64,000 nucleotides of DNA from Pseudomonas sp. HS6 (GCF_023375815.1 NZ_CP067412.1:4712001-4776000), one strand, 5' to 3'. Shown: positions 36,328-46,905, counted from the stretch's first letter. Notes: generated by a model from the sequence alone, not told the origin. Numbers and translations: made by a program.

Positions 36328-38052
36328 TCAGTGGCCGGGCGCCGTTTGCCGCCAGGCCTGGGAACGGCGCAGCAAGCCGCGCGAAGCCCACGCCAGCAGC
36401 AAGGACACGCCCGCCGAGGTGAACAGAATCAGGGTCGACATCGCCGCTGCGCCGCCGACGTTGCCGGCGTCATCCATGTTCAGCACCGCCACCGCCGCGA
36501 GGATGGTGTCGGGGCTGTAGAGGAATATCGCCGCCGACACGGTGGTCATCGCCGAGACAAACAGGTAGCGCACGATGTCCAGCAATGCCGGCAGGCAGAT
36601 CGGTACGGTGACCTTCAGGTAATGCCGGTACAACGGCGCCTTGAGCGACAGCGCGGCAGCTTCGAACTCGGCGTCGAGCTGGCGCAGCGCGGTGGTGGCG
36701 GTCATCTGCGCAGTGGTCAAATAGTGAGCAATGGTGCAGACGATCAGCAGGGTCATGGTCCCGTACAACACGTGCAGCGGGTTGCCGGTGAGGTTGAAGA
36801 AGAAGACGTAACCCAGACCGAGCACCAGCCCCGGCACCGCCATCGGTACGAAACTGAGCATGCGCAGTGTCAGATTGAGGCCGCGCTGGCTGCGGGTCTT
36901 TTCCATCAGGTAGGCGCCGGTGAAGATCAGCACGCTGCCGATCAACGCCGTGCCCAGCGCCATCTTCAAACTGTTGCCGTAGGCCAGCCAGCCACCGCCG
37001 GCGGTCTCGTTGAACTGGTAATGGTTGAGCGACAGCGAAAGGTTATACGGCCAGAACTTCACCAGCGACGAGAACACCGCCATGCCGAACACCAGCAGCA
37101 ACGCGGCGCTGATCAGCAGGACGATGGCCAGGTAACAGGCGTCGCGCTTCTTCGACGGCGCCGGTTTGAACACTTGGGCGCGGCCGCTCATGGAGTCGCC
37201 GTGACGCCGACGCAGCCAGGCATCGACGCCGAAACTGAACAGCGCTGGCAGCAGCAGAACCATGCCGATCAACGCACCACGACCGAATTGCTGTTGGCCG
37301 ACCACCGCTTTGTAGGCTTCCAGCGCCAGCACCTGATAGTCGCCACCAACCACCACCGGCACGCCAAAATCAGTGATGGTCAGGGTGAACACCAGACAGA
37401 ACGCGGCGAACACAGCCTGACGGGTGGCCGGCCAAGTGATGCTGCGAAAGGCTTTCGCAGGGCTCGCGCCCATGCTCGACGCGGCGTCGAACAGTCGCGC
37501 ATCCGCCAGCGACAGGGCTGACAGCAAAATCATCAAGGCGTGTGGGAAGGTGTAGATCACCTCACCCAGAACAATGCCCCAGAAACCATAGATGTTGTCC
37601 GACAGCAGCCCGCGCAACATCCCCTGATTGCCGAAAAGATAGACCAGCGCAATCCCCGGCAGCATCGACGGCGCCATCAGCGGCAACAGCGAAATCCCGC
37701 GCCAGATACCTTTGGCGGGAATCAACGTGCGCTGCAAGGCGTAGGCAAACAGGTAGGCCAGCGGTACGACGATCGCCGCCACGCTGAGGGAAACTTTCAG
37801 GCTGTTACCGAGCAACCAGTGGAAGTTGTCGCTGGTCACCAGCTCCTTGGCGGCGAGCCAGCCACCGCCCTGCCCGGCTTCGCTGCTGAAGCCGCGCCAG
37901 AAGATCGCCAGCAATGGCAACAACACCGCCACACCGAGCAACACCAGCAGCAGAAGTTTGCCGCCGAGGATGAAGATCCGGTCGCCGACCTCGGCCCCGG
38001 ACACCTGCCGCGCCTGCTTTTGCGGTAGCGGCAGTGCGAGGTTGCTGTTCAT
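36328..38052 (-). CDS. phnU: 2-Aminoethylphosphonate ABC transporter permease (two-domain)
   Basis: A 574-residue inner-membrane protein with two consecutive binding-protein-dependent permease domains (about residues 80-270 and 360-560), each with an EAA-like cytosolic loop (DAASSMGASPAKAFRSITWP and EAAALSLKAPLYRHYLKVTVP). One chain therefore forms the whole channel. Its ATG overlaps the phnT stop by one base. Confidence 0.85.
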   Translation of the reverse strand: MNSNLALPLPQKQARQVSGAEVGDRIFILGGKLLLLVLLGVAVLLPLLAIFWRGFSSEAGQGGGWLAAKELVTSDNFHWLLGNSLKVSLSVAAIVVPLAYLFAYALQRTLIPAKGIWRGISLLPLMAPSMLPGIALVYLFGNQGMLRGLLSDNIYGFWGIVLGEVIYTFPHALMILLSALSLADARLFDAASSMGASPAKAFRSITWPATRQAVFAAFCLVFTLTITDFGVPVVVGGDYQVLALEAYKAVVGQQQFGRGALIGMVLLLPALFSFGVDAWLRRRHGDSMSGRAQVFKPAPSKKRDACYLAIVLLISAALLLVFGMAVFSSLVKFWPYNLSLSLNHYQFNETAGGGWLAYGNSLKMALGTALIGSVLIFTGAYLMEKTRSQRGLNLTLRMLSFVPMAVPGLVLGLGYVFFFNLTGNPLHVLYGTMTLLIVCTIAHYLTTAQMTATTALRQLDAEFEAAALSLKAPLYRHYLKVTVPICLPALLDIVRYLFVSAMTTVSAAIFLYSPDTILAAVAVLNMDDAGNVGGAAAMSTLILFTSAGVSLLLAWASRGLLRRSQAWRQTAPGH

Positions 38053-39128
38053 CAGGCAAACACCTGCAGGCTGCGTGGCGGCAAGGCGACCATGATCTGC
38101 TGGGCGCCGAGGCGCGGCATGGCTTCCGGCGCCAGTTCGGCGAGCAAGGCGTGACCGGGGAGTTGATCGAGCTCGAAGCTCATGCGGCAGCGGTTACCGA
38201 GGAAGGTGATCTCGCGGACCTTGGCCGGGAACAGGTTTTCCTCATGCACCAGCGGATTGACGTTGATCGCTTCGGGGCGGCAGAACAATCGGCCCGACGG
38301 GCTGTGGACGCTGCCGTCGGCCAGGCGCAGGTTCATCCCGCCAACCTTGGCGTGGCTGTCGCTGCTGCGCTGGAACGGCAGCCAGTTGCCCTGGCCGACA
38401 AACTCGGCCACGAACGGTGTGGCCGGGCGGTTGTAGATTTCCTGCGGAGTGGCGTACTGCTCGACCTTGCCGTTATTCATCACGGCGATGCGGTCGGCCA
38501 TCAGCATGGCTTCGTCCTGATTGTGGGTGACCATCAGGGTGGTGATGCCGAGGTTGCGTTGCAGTTGGCGCAGTTCGGTGCACAGATGCTCGCGGACCCG
38601 GGCGTCGAGGGCCGACATCGGCTCGTCGAGCAGCAGCAGCGACGGCGCGGGAGCCAGGGCGCGGGCCAGTGCCACCCGTTGCTGCTGACCACCGGACAAC
38701 TGGCCCGGGTACTTTTTCTCACTGCCGGTGAGGCCGACCAGCTCCAGCATCTGACCGACGCGACGACGCACTTCATCGCGGCCGCTGCCGGCGAGGCCGT
38801 AGGCAATGTTCGCTTCGACGGTCAGATTGGGGAACAGCGCGTAGGACTGGAACAGAATGCCGTAGTCCCGGGCTTGGGGGGCGAGGTGGGAAACATCGCG
38901 CTCGCCGAGGTACAACTCGCCGCTGTCCTGCTTTTCCAGACCGGCGATGCAACGCAGCAGCGTGGTCTTGCCACAGCCCGACGGGCCCAGCAGGCACACC
39001 AGCTCACCGGCCGCGACATCGAGGGAGACGTTATCCAGCGCCGTGAAAGCGCCGAAGCGCTTCTGCACGCCGCGCACTTTCATCGGTGCGCCGGGGTTGG
39101 TCAGGGCAGTTGCGATTGCAGGGTTCAT
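38052..39128 (-). CDS. phnT: 2-Aminoethylphosphonate ABC transporter ATP-binding protein
   Basis: A 358-residue ABC ATPase. Walker A GPSGCGKTT, signature LSGGQQQRVALARAL, Walker B LLLLDEPMSALD, and the switch His in MVTHNQDEAM are intact. A C-terminal TOBE-like domain follows (about residues 250-350). First gene of the phnT-phnU-phnS transcript; 256 bases with a REPIN separate it from the LysR gene. Confidence 0.87.
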   Translation of the reverse strand: MNPAIATALTNPGAPMKVRGVQKRFGAFTALDNVSLDVAAGELVCLLGPSGCGKTTLLRCIAGLEKQDSGELYLGERDVSHLAPQARDYGILFQSYALFPNLTVEANIAYGLAGSGRDEVRRRVGQMLELVGLTGSEKKYPGQLSGGQQQRVALARALAPAPSLLLLDEPMSALDARVREHLCTELRQLQRNLGITTLMVTHNQDEAMLMADRIAVMNNGKVEQYATPQEIYNRPATPFVAEFVGQGNWLPFQRSSDSHAKVGGMNLRLADGSVHSPSGRLFCRPEAINVNPLVHEENLFPAKVREITFLGNRCRMSFELDQLPGHALLAELAPEAMPRLGAQQIMVALPPRSLQVFA

Positions 39129-39268
39129 GGACAGGCCTCATCAAGCAGATGAGACGAATCCTAGAGTTGTAATGCGTCGGTCATATGGCAACAAGGCAAA
39201 ATCGACCGATAGTGGTATTCAGGGATTTTGGTTCAGAATTTCAGATCCTGTGTTGTTTGATCTGGCCC

Positions 39269-39360
39269 CATCGCTGGCAAGCCAGCTCCCACAGTTTCTC
39301 GAGTGTTTACAAAGTTTGTATTTAATGAGGATTCCTGTGGGAGCTGGCTTGCCAGCGATG
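39269..39360. repeat. REPIN (paired REP elements)
   Basis: Two perfect 26-base arms in inverted orientation (39269-39294 and 39335-39360; core CTGGCTTGCCAG within GTGGGAGC...GCGATG) flank a 40-base spacer. It is located between phnT and the LysR gene. Confidence 0.93.
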
Positions 39361-39384
39361 AGGCCAGCACAGGCACTGAAGATC

Positions 39385-40248
39385 TCAGGCCGGGGACATT
39401 TCCTGCGCCAACCCGAGAAACGCCGCCGGCAAGCGGGCGTTTTTGCGTTCCTTGAGGCAGTAGAGGTATTCGGGAATCTGCGGCGCATTCTCCAGGGTCA
39501 GCACCCGCAACTGCGGATCGTGCGGCACTTCCTGGCGGGCGATGATGCTGATGCCGATATTGCGCAGCACCGCTTCGCGGATCGACTCGCGGCTGCCGAT
39601 CTCCAGCAACGGGCCGAAACTGACGCCGGCACCGGCCAGCAATTCTTCAGTCAGGCGACGGGTGGTCGAGCCCGGCTCACGCATCAACAGGGTATGCCCG
39701 GCCAGCGCACTCAGCGTGACATGATCGTGTGCCGCCAGCGGATGATTGCGATGCACCGCCAGCACCAGCGGATCGCTGCCGAGCACCCGGCGGATCAGCC
39801 GTGCATCATCGAGCAACTGCGACGACGCCGCGACATCCACCCGATAGTCCTCCAGCGCTTCGAGTACCTGCTGCGAGTTGCCGATTTCCACCGACACTTC
39901 CACCTGCGGCAGGCGCTCGCGGAAGGTCTTCACCAGATCGAGGATGTAATACGGCGCGGTGGCGGCGATGCGCAGGGTGCCTTGCACCTGGCCGCTGTTG
40001 CGCAGGAAGAACTCGATATCGGCCTCCTGCTGCAACAGCGCCTTGACCATCGGCAACAGTCGCGCGCCTTCGTCACTGACACTCAGGCGCCGACCGCCAC
40101 GGTAGAACAGCTCCACCGAGTACTGGCTTTCCAGATTGCGGATCTGGGTGGTCACGGTCGGTTGACTGAGGCCGAGTTTCTTCGCCGCCAGCGTGATGCT
40201 GCCCAGGCGGGCCACCATGTAAAACGCTTTCAGCTCGGCACTCAGCAC
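39385..40248 (-). CDS. LysR family regulator next to the AEP genes
   Basis: A 287-residue LysR-type regulator. The N-terminal winged helix-turn-helix is GSITLAAKKLGLSQPTVTTQIRNLE (about residues 16-40); the effector domain follows. It lies directly upstream of the phnTUS genes on the same strand, so control of aminoethylphosphonate uptake and breakdown is likely. The effector is unknown. Confidence 0.85.
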   Translation of the reverse strand: MLSAELKAFYMVARLGSITLAAKKLGLSQPTVTTQIRNLESQYSVELFYRGGRRLSVSDEGARLLPMVKALLQQEADIEFFLRNSGQVQGTLRIAATAPYYILDLVKTFRERLPQVEVSVEIGNSQQVLEALEDYRVDVAASSQLLDDARLIRRVLGSDPLVLAVHRNHPLAAHDHVTLSALAGHTLLMREPGSTTRRLTEELLAGAGVSFGPLLEIGSRESIREAVLRNIGISIIARQEVPHDPQLRVLTLENAPQIPEYLYCLKERKNARLPAAFLGLAQEMSPA

Positions 40249-40264
40249 AACTGTCCCTCTTCCT

Positions 40265-42532
40265 CTATTTGCGCAACAGGCGCAAACCGTTGAACACCAC
40301 CAGCAGGCTCACGCCCATGTCGGCAAACACCGCCATCCACATGGTCGCGAGCCCGGCGAAGGTTACCCCAAGAAAGATAGCCTTGATCACCAATGCCAAA
40401 GCGATGTTCTGTTTCAGGATGCTGGCAGTGTCGCGCGAAAGGCGGATGAACGCCGGAATCTTGCGCAGATCGTCGTCCATCAGGGCGACATCGGCGGTTT
40501 CAATCGCCGTATCAGTACCGGCCGCTGCCATGGCGAAACCGATCTCGGCACGAGCCAGTGCCGGCGCATCGTTGATGCCGTCGCCGACCATGCCGACCCG
40601 GCGGCCCTGCGCGTACAGGTCTTCGATGGCTTGCAGTTTGTCGGTTGGCAGCAAGTCACCCTTGGCCTGATCGATCCCGACCTGCGCCGCAATCGCCTGC
40701 GCGGTGTGGACGTTGTCGCCGGTCAGCATCAGGGTTTTCACGCCCAGATCGTGCAATTGGCGAATCGCTTCGCGGCTGGTTTCCTTGACGGTGTCGGCCA
40801 CGGCAAACAATGCCAGTGGTCCGGAGCTGTCGAGCAGCAACACCACGGACTTGCCCTGTTTCTCCAGCGCGAACAGTTTTTCTTCCAGTTGCGGCGAGCA
40901 CAGGCCCAGTTCTTCCACCAAGCGATGGTTGCCCAGGTGGTAGGCCTGACCATTGACCTCACCCTTCACACCGCGCCCGGCCAACGCTTCGAAGTTATCC
41001 ACAACCAGCGTCGCGTAACCTTTATCCACAGCCGCATTGGCGATGGCCAGTGACACCGGATGATCGGAACGCCCGGCCAGTGCGGCGGCAATCGCCGGGG
41101 CTGTGGCGTCGGCGGTCGGGTCGAGGGACAGGTAGTCGGTCTGCACCGGTTTGCCGTGGGTGATGGTGCCGGTCTTGTCGAGGGCCAGATAGTCGAGCTT
41201 GAAACCGCCCTCCAGGTACACGCCGCCCTTGACCAGAATGCCTTTGCGCGCCGCCGCTGCGAGGCCGCTGACGATGGTCACTGGCGTGGAAATCACCAGT
41301 GCGCATGGGCAAGCGACGACCAGCAGCACTAGGGCGCGATAGATCCAGTCGAACCACGCGGCGCCCATGAACAGCGGCGGGATAATCGCCACGGCCAGGG
41401 CCAGGACGAAGACCACCGGGGTGTAGATTTTCGAGAACTGATCGACGAAGCGCTGGGTCGGCGCCCGCGCGCCTTGCGCCTGTTCCACGGCGTGGATGAT
41501 TCGCGCCAGGGTGGAATTGTTCGCCGCGGCGGTCACTGCGTATTCCAGCGAACCGGCCTGGTTGATGGTGCCGGCGAACACCTTGTCACCGACGGTTTTC
41601 TCCACTGGCAGACTTTCGCCGGTGATCGGCGCCTGATCGATGGTCGAGCTACCGCTGACGACTTCACCGTCCAGCGCGATGCGCTCACCGGGTTTGACCC
41701 GCACACGGGCGCCGAGATCGATGCTTTTCACATCCAGTTCGACCCAATTGCCGTCAGCCTGCAACACCGTCGCCTGCTCCGGCGTCATCTGCATCAGACC
41801 GCTGATGGCGTTGCGTGCGCGATCCAGCGAGCGCGCTTCGATCAGCTCGGCCACGGTGAACAGGAACATCACCATTGCCGCTTCCGGCCATTGGCCGATC
41901 AACACGGCGCCAGTCACGGCGATGCTCATCAGCGCATTGATGTTGAGGTTGCGGTTCTTCAGGGCGATCCAGCCCTTCTTGTAGGTGGTGAGGCCGCCAC
42001 TGAGGATCGAGATCAGCGCGATGATCGCCACCACCCAGGTCGGCGCGGCGCTGGTGAAGTGGATCACTTCGGCGGCGAGCGCACCGATGCCGGACAGCGC
42101 CAATGGCCACCAGTGTTTTTTCACTGGGGCGGCGACCGGGGAATCAACGCCCGCCTCCAGCGGCTCGGCCTGCATGCCGAGGGATTTGATCGCGTCGATG
42201 ATCGGCGTGGTGTCTGCCAGGTTGTGGGTCACGCCGAGCACGCGGTTGATCAGGTTGAATTCCAGCTGCTGGATCCCGGCCAGTTTGCCGAGTTTGTTCT
42301 GGATCAGCGTCTGCTCGGTCGGGCAGTCCATCGCCTCGATGCGGAAGCTGCTCAACCGGGCGTCGGCGCTTTTCGCCTCGCTCAGTTGCACCAGCGCTGG
42401 CGCAGCGGCTTTCGACGAGCAGCAGGAATCGCCGCCGTGGGCATGTTTATGCACAGGCTGCAATTTATGACTGTGATCGTGCCCGTCGCCCGGTTTGTGG
42501 GTGTGAGGGTGGGTGTGCTGGGAATCGCTCAT
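40265..42532 (-). CDS. cadA: Cd/Zn/Pb-exporting P1B-type ATPase CadA
   Basis: A 755-residue heavy-metal pump of the inner membrane. A His-rich N-terminus (about ten His in the first 32 residues, then DSCC) precedes one HMA-like domain with MDCPTE in place of the usual CxxC. The transmembrane metal site ACPCAL, phosphorylation motif DKTGTIT, and the hinge GDGINDAPAL are intact. It is divergent from cadR, with a shared MerR-type operator between them. Confidence 0.93.
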   Translation of the reverse strand: MSDSQHTHPHTHKPGDGHDHSHKLQPVHKHAHGGDSCCSSKAAAPALVQLSEAKSADARLSSFRIEAMDCPTEQTLIQNKLGKLAGIQQLEFNLINRVLGVTHNLADTTPIIDAIKSLGMQAEPLEAGVDSPVAAPVKKHWWPLALSGIGALAAEVIHFTSAAPTWVVAIIALISILSGGLTTYKKGWIALKNRNLNINALMSIAVTGAVLIGQWPEAAMVMFLFTVAELIEARSLDRARNAISGLMQMTPEQATVLQADGNWVELDVKSIDLGARVRVKPGERIALDGEVVSGSSTIDQAPITGESLPVEKTVGDKVFAGTINQAGSLEYAVTAAANNSTLARIIHAVEQAQGARAPTQRFVDQFSKIYTPVVFVLALAVAIIPPLFMGAAWFDWIYRALVLLVVACPCALVISTPVTIVSGLAAAARKGILVKGGVYLEGGFKLDYLALDKTGTITHGKPVQTDYLSLDPTADATAPAIAAALAGRSDHPVSLAIANAAVDKGYATLVVDNFEALAGRGVKGEVNGQAYHLGNHRLVEELGLCSPQLEEKLFALEKQGKSVVLLLDSSGPLALFAVADTVKETSREAIRQLHDLGVKTLMLTGDNVHTAQAIAAQVGIDQAKGDLLPTDKLQAIEDLYAQGRRVGMVGDGINDAPALARAEIGFAMAAAGTDTAIETADVALMDDDLRKIPAFIRLSRDTASILKQNIALALVIKAIFLGVTFAGLATMWMAVFADMGVSLLVVFNGLRLLRK

Positions 42533-42569
42533 TGGTCGCGTCCATGAAGGTGCCTGTTGCCAAGTAAAG

Positions 42570-42593
42570 ACCCTGTAGCCACTATAGGGTCAA
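42570..42593 (-). promoter_or_regulatory. cadA promoter with CadR operator
   Basis: The dyad ACCCTGTAGCCACTATAGGGT (42570-42590) lies just downstream of a minus-strand -35 TTGACC (42588-42593) directed at cadA. A long spacer filled by the dyad is the mark of MerR-family promoters that the regulator untwists on metal binding. Confidence 0.8.
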
Positions 42594-42616
42594 GCACCCT
42601 TTTGGAGATTGCCGTC

Positions 42617-43066
42617 ATGAAGATCGGAGAACTGGCGAAACAGACCGATTGCGCCGTGGAAACCATCCGCTACTACGAGCGCGAAAACCTGCTGCCGGAG
42701 CCGGCTCGCAGCGACGGCAACTACCGCGTCTATACCCAGGCCCACGCCGAACGCCTGACGTTCATCCGCAACTGCCGCACCCTCGACATGACTCTCGAAG
42801 AAATCCGCAGCCTGCTCGCCTTGCGCGACAGCCCGCAGGATCAGTGCGAAAGCGTGAATGCGCTGATCGACGAGCACATCCAGCACGTCAAGGCGCGGAT
42901 CGATGGGTTGTTGGCGTTGCAGACGCAACTGCTCGACCTGCGTCAGCGTTGTGGCGAAGGGCCGGAAGCGGATCAGTGCGGGATTCTGCAGCGGCTGGAA
43001 GTCAGTGGCGGGGTTGTGGCGACGGAGGTCGAGCATTCGCATGTGGGCCGTAGTCACGGCCACTGA
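42617..43066 (+). CDS. cadR: Cd(II)/Pb(II)-responsive MerR regulator CadR
   Basis: A 149-residue MerR-family activator. The N-terminal helix-turn-helix begins MKIGELAKQTDCAVETIRYYE. Metal-binding Cys lie in FIRNCRTLD and in RQRCGEGPEADQCG near residues 112-119, and the tail is His-rich (EHSHVGRSHGH), as in Pseudomonas CadR. The start has a GGAG site; an upstream in-frame ATG at 42557 would run through the operator. Confidence 0.92.
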   Translation: MKIGELAKQTDCAVETIRYYERENLLPEPARSDGNYRVYTQAHAERLTFIRNCRTLDMTLEEIRSLLALRDSPQDQCESVNALIDEHIQHVKARIDGLLALQTQLLDLRQRCGEGPEADQCGILQRLEVSGGVVATEVEHSHVGRSHGH

Positions 43067-43082
43067 CAACACCACAAAACAT

Positions 43083-43171
43083 TGTGGGAGCTGGCTTGCC
43101 AGCGATAGCGGTTTTACAGACACATCAATGTTGAATGTGCTGCCGTCATCGCTGGCAAGCCAGCTCCCACA
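43083..43171. repeat. REPIN between cadR and thyA
   Basis: Perfect 24-base inverted arms (43083-43106 and 43148-43171; TGTGGGAGCTGGCTTGCCAG core) flank a 41-base spacer. It lies between convergent genes. Confidence 0.93.
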
Positions 43172-43188
43172 GGTTCAATCGCAGTCTG

Positions 43189-44160
43189 TCAGACCGCCAT
43201 CGGCGCAGTCATCGGCGCATGGTGCTCGTAGCCTTCCAGCGAGAAGTCGCCTGGCTCTACCAGCTCCAGCCATTCCGGCTGATAAACACCCGTCTTAGCA
43301 AACTCCGGCACGCGATCCGAAATCTTCAGCTTCGGCATGGCGAACGGCTCGCGCTTGAGCTGTTCGTTGAGCATGTCGAGGTGGTTTTCGTAGACGTGGG
43401 CGTCACCGATGAAATAGGTGAACCAGCGGGGCGTGTAGCCGGTCAGGCGACCGATCAGGCTCAGCAGCGCAGCGCCTTCGGTGAGGTTGAAGGGCGTGCC
43501 CAGACCCAGGTCGTTGGAGCGGATGTAGAGGGTCAGAGAAATCTCTTTGGTCTCGACATTCGGGTGGAACTGATACAGCAGATGGCACGGCGGCAAAGCC
43601 ATTTCATCGAGCTGGGCGCAGTTCCAGCCGTGGAACAGGATGCGGCGGCTGCCCGGGTCCTTGATGATCGTGTCGACGCACTGGCGCACCTGATCGATGG
43701 CTTTGTACAAGACCACGTAGGCTTGGCCGTCTTCTTCGCCCTGGGCAATCTGCTTGTAGCCGTTGCTCAAGGTTTGTTCGATGGCGGCGGTGTTGCTCAA
43801 CGGGATCTGCTTGTACGCCGGCCATTTGCGCCATTGCACGCCGTAGATTTCGCCGAGGTCGTCTTCGCCCTGGCGGAACGGGTTGGCCAGCCACTGGGCG
43901 TTTTCGTTGGCGTTCTGATCCCAGACCTTGCAGCCCAGCGCACGGAATTCTGCGGCGTTGTTCACGCCACGCAGAAAGCCGCACATCTCGCCGATGGCCG
44001 ATTTGAAGGCCATCTTGCGGGTGGTGATCGCCGGGAAACCTTCCTGCAGGTCGAAGCGCAGCATGGCGCCCGGAAAGCTGATGGTGTTCACGCCGGTACG
44101 GTTGGCCTGTTTGGTGCCGTTGTTGATGACGTGCGACACCAGATCGAGATATTGCTTCAT
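43189..44160 (-). CDS. thyA: Thymidylate synthase ThyA
   Basis: A 323-residue enzyme converting dUMP to dTMP with methylene-tetrahydrofolate. The catalytic Cys lies in [10 protein letters not shown]; the dUMP-binding segment [17 protein letters not shown] is intact. It is longer than E. coli ThyA (264) because of an insertion in the first half, a known variant. Co-directional with lgt, 50 bases away. Confidence 0.95.
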   Translation of the reverse strand: MKQYLDLVSHVINNGTKQANRTGVNTISFPGAMLRFDLQEGFPAITTRKMAFKSAIGEMCGFLRGVNNAAEFRALGCKVWDQNANENAQWLANPFRQGEDDLGEIYGVQWRKWPAYKQIPLSNTAAIEQTLSNGYKQIAQGEEDGQAYVVLYKAIDQVRQCVDTIIKDPGSRRILFHGWNCAQLDEMALPPCHLLYQFHPNVETKEISLTLYIRSNDLGLGTPFNLTEGAALLSLIGRLTGYTPRWFTYFIGDAHVYENHLDMLNEQLKREPFAMPKLKISDRVPEFAKTGVYQPEWLELVEPGDFSLEGYEHHAPMTAPMAV

Positions 44161-44210
44161 GAGTTACCTGTGTCCTTGAGCCCCGGCCAACCGCGCCGGG
44201 GTTCGAATAT

Positions 44211-45026
44211 TTAAGCCGTCGGTGCAACCGGCGCCGCCGGGGCACGACGGTAGGCCAGCCAGATCAGGAACAGCCCGCCGATGATCATCGGTACACACAG
44301 TACCTGACCCATGGTCAGCCAGTTCCAGGCCAGATAGCCCAGTTGCGCGTCCGGCACGCGGACGAATTCGACGATGAAACGGAAGATGCCATAGAACAGC
44401 GCGAACATGCCCGAGACCGCCATGGTTGGTCGCGGCTTGCGCGAGAACAGCCAAAGGATCAGGAACAGCGCCACGCCTTCCAGGGCGAACTGATACAGCT
44501 GCGACGGGTGACGCGGCAGTTGCGCCGGGTCGCTGAACGGCGGGAACACCATGGCCCATGGCACGTCGGTGGCCTTGCCCCACAGCTCGGCGTTGATGAA
44601 GTTGCCGATACGCCCGGCACCCAGGCCGATCGGCACCATTGGCGCGACGAAGTCCATCAATTGGAAGAATGTCTTGCCGTTGCGCTTGCCGAACCACAAC
44701 GCCGCCAGCATTACGCCGATGAAGCCGCCGTGGAACGACATGCCGCCCTTCCACACTTCGAAAATCAGCGTCGGGTTAGCGATGTAGGCGCTCAGATCGT
44801 AAAACAGCACATAGCCCAGACGCCCGCCGACAATCACGCCCATCGACAGCCAGAACACCAGATCGGAGAGTTTCTCCTTGGTCCAGGTCGGGTCGAAACG
44901 GTTGAGCCGGCGCGACGCCAGCAGCCACGCACCGCCAATGCCGACCAGATACATCAGGCCGTACCAGTGGATTTTCAGCGGACCGATGGCCAGGGCCACC
45001 GGGTCGATCTGCGGGTAAGGCAGCAT
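44211..45026 (-). CDS. lgt: Prolipoprotein diacylglyceryl transferase Lgt
   Basis: A 271-residue inner-membrane enzyme with seven membrane segments that attaches diacylglycerol to lipobox Cys. The signature [13 protein letters not shown] and the segment SFHGGFIG are present. Probably co-transcribed with thyA, as in PAO1. Confidence 0.96.
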   Translation of the reverse strand: MLPYPQIDPVALAIGPLKIHWYGLMYLVGIGGAWLLASRRLNRFDPTWTKEKLSDLVFWLSMGVIVGGRLGYVLFYDLSAYIANPTLIFEVWKGGMSFHGGFIGVMLAALWFGKRNGKTFFQLMDFVAPMVPIGLGAGRIGNFINAELWGKATDVPWAMVFPPFSDPAQLPRHPSQLYQFALEGVALFLILWLFSRKPRPTMAVSGMFALFYGIFRFIVEFVRVPDAQLGYLAWNWLTMGQVLCVPMIIGGLFLIWLAYRRAPAAPVAPTA

Positions 45027-45121
45027 TGCGACTCCTCGTTAGAGTTCAAATCTTCAAAATTCCCGGGCGACGCTGCCACCTCAGGATTAAGCCAGGATTG
45101 TGCCTGCCCGAAACCAGCGTC

Positions 45122-45904
45122 TCAGAACAGAAAGCTCAGCCCCACGCAGAACAGCAAAGCGGCGAACAGCCGTTTCAGCAACTTCGGCGACAACTTGTGC
45201 GCCAGCCGCGCGCCAATACGCGCAAACACCATGCTGGTCAACGCAATGCCCAGCAGCGCCGGCAGATACACAAACCCGAGACTATGGGCCGGCAGCAACG
45301 GATCATGCCAGCCCAGAATCATGAAACTTATTGCACTTGCCACGGCGATCGGCAAACCGCAGGCCGACGAGGTCGCCACCGCCTGCTGCATCGGCACGCT
45401 GCGCCAGGTGAGGAACGGCACGGTCAGCGAGCCGCCGCCAATGCCGAAAATCGCCGAGGCCCAGCCGATCACACTGCCGGCCATGGTCAGACCGAGTTTG
45501 CCGGGCACCGTTCGGCTGGCCTTGGGTTTGACGTCCAGCGCCAGCTGCGCGGCGATCACCAAGGCGAACACACCGATGATCTTCTGCAGGTTGGGCCCGG
45601 AGATCGCTTCGGCGGTCAGCGCACCGAAACCGGCACCGAGCAGAATCCCGACGGTCATCCACTTGAAGATCGACCAGCGTACGGCTCCGCGTCGATGATG
45701 TTCACGCACGGCGTTGACCGAGGTGAAAATGATCGTCGCCAGCGACGTGCCAACGGCCAGGTGAGTCAGGATCGACGGATCGAAGCCCTGCAAAGTGAAA
45801 CTGAACACCAGCACCGGGACAATGATGATCCCGCCACCAACGCCAAACAGCCCGGCCAACACGCCAGCACAGGCACCCAGCGCCAGATAGAGCAGAAATT
45901 CCAT
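45122..45904 (-). CDS. TauE/SafE family permease (TSUP)
   Basis: A 260-residue membrane protein with about eight helices and the family's two glycine-rich repeats (GLFGVGGGIIIVP and AIFGIGGGSLTVPFL). Members export or import sulfite, sulfoacetate and other small anions; substrate unknown. The start at 45904 gives the family length. Confidence 0.88.
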   Translation of the reverse strand: MEFLLYLALGACAGVLAGLFGVGGGIIIVPVLVFSFTLQGFDPSILTHLAVGTSLATIIFTSVNAVREHHRRGAVRWSIFKWMTVGILLGAGFGALTAEAISGPNLQKIIGVFALVIAAQLALDVKPKASRTVPGKLGLTMAGSVIGWASAIFGIGGGSLTVPFLTWRSVPMQQAVATSSACGLPIAVASAISFMILGWHDPLLPAHSLGFVYLPALLGIALTSMVFARIGARLAHKLSPKLLKRLFAALLFCVGLSFLF

Positions 45905-46034
45905 GACTGCCTCCAGAGGCGCATCCCAAAACCGGAGCGGCATGGTAACGGATGCATGGCCTTCGGCTCCACTGGCGATGGATGCACGGACGATGTCTGC
46001 GTAGAGTGGGCAAAAAACACACAAGGACCACCTT

Positions 46035-46781
46035 ATGTGCCTGATCGTTTTCGCCTGGCGGCCGGGGCATGCCCAGCCGCTGATCGTCGCGGCCAACCGT
46101 GACGAATTCTACGCCCGGCCCAGCCTGCCGCTGGCCCAGTGGCCGGAAGCACCGCACGTCCACGCCGGACGGGATCTTGAGGCCGGAGGCACCTGGCTCG
46201 GCCTCGGCGCCAACGGACGTTTTGCCGCGTTGACCAACATTCGCGATCCGCATCAACCGCCGGCCCGTCGTTCTCGGGGCGAGCTGGTGGCGGGGTTTCT
46301 GACCGGAAGCCTGTCGATCGATGACTATTTGTCCGACGTTGTCGCCCGTTCGCCGGAATATGCCGGGTTCAATCTGCTGCTGGGCAATGCCAACGAGCTG
46401 TGGCATTTCAACGCCCGGTCTTCGGAACCGGTGATGTTGCAGCCGGGCATTTATGGACTTTCAAACGCCGGGCTGGATACACCGTGGCCGAAACTGCTCA
46501 AGGCCAAGGCGGCATTGAGTGCGGTGCTGGATGATCCGCAGCCCGAGCGGTTGTTGGCATTGTTGGGCGATGCGCAGACGGCGCCGTTCGCCGAACTGCC
46601 GGACACTGGCGTGGGGCTGGCGACCGAGTCGTTGCTGTCGAGTGTATTTATTGCCAGCCAGAGTTATGGGACGCGGGCGAGTACGGCGTTGATTGTGCAG
46701 GCGGATGGGACGCGGCGAATGGTTGAGCGGAGTTTTGGGCCGTATGGCGGGCATCTGGGGGAAGTGGAGATTCTGATTTAG
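46035..46781 (+). CDS. NRDE family protein (TANGO2-like)
   Basis: A 248-residue cytosolic protein with the name-giving motif AANRDEFYARP at residues about 20-30 and a catalytic-looking Cys-2 at the N-terminus (MCLIVF), the arrangement of Ntn-type hydrolases. Relatives are linked to haem handling in animals; bacterial role uncertain. An AAGGA site precedes the ATG. Confidence 0.88.
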   Translation: MCLIVFAWRPGHAQPLIVAANRDEFYARPSLPLAQWPEAPHVHAGRDLEAGGTWLGLGANGRFAALTNIRDPHQPPARRSRGELVAGFLTGSLSIDDYLSDVVARSPEYAGFNLLLGNANELWHFNARSSEPVMLQPGIYGLSNAGLDTPWPKLLKAKAALSAVLDDPQPERLLALLGDAQTAPFAELPDTGVGLATESLLSSVFIASQSYGTRASTALIVQADGTRRMVERSFGPYGGHLGEVEILI

Positions 46782-46800
46782 GCGTTGCTATACGGGCGCC

Positions 46801-46890
46801 ATCGCTGGCAAGCCAGCTCCCACAGGATGCTCGGTGGACACACATCTTGTGAACACCAGAAGAAACTGTGGGAGCTGGCTTGCCAGCGAT
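46801..46890. repeat. REPIN between NRDE gene and ptsP
   Basis: Perfect 24-base inverted arms (46801-46824 and 46867-46890) of the CTGGCTTGCCAG subtype flank a 42-base spacer. It lies between convergent genes. Confidence 0.93.
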
Positions 46891-46905
46891 TAGGCCCTCA
46901 GGATT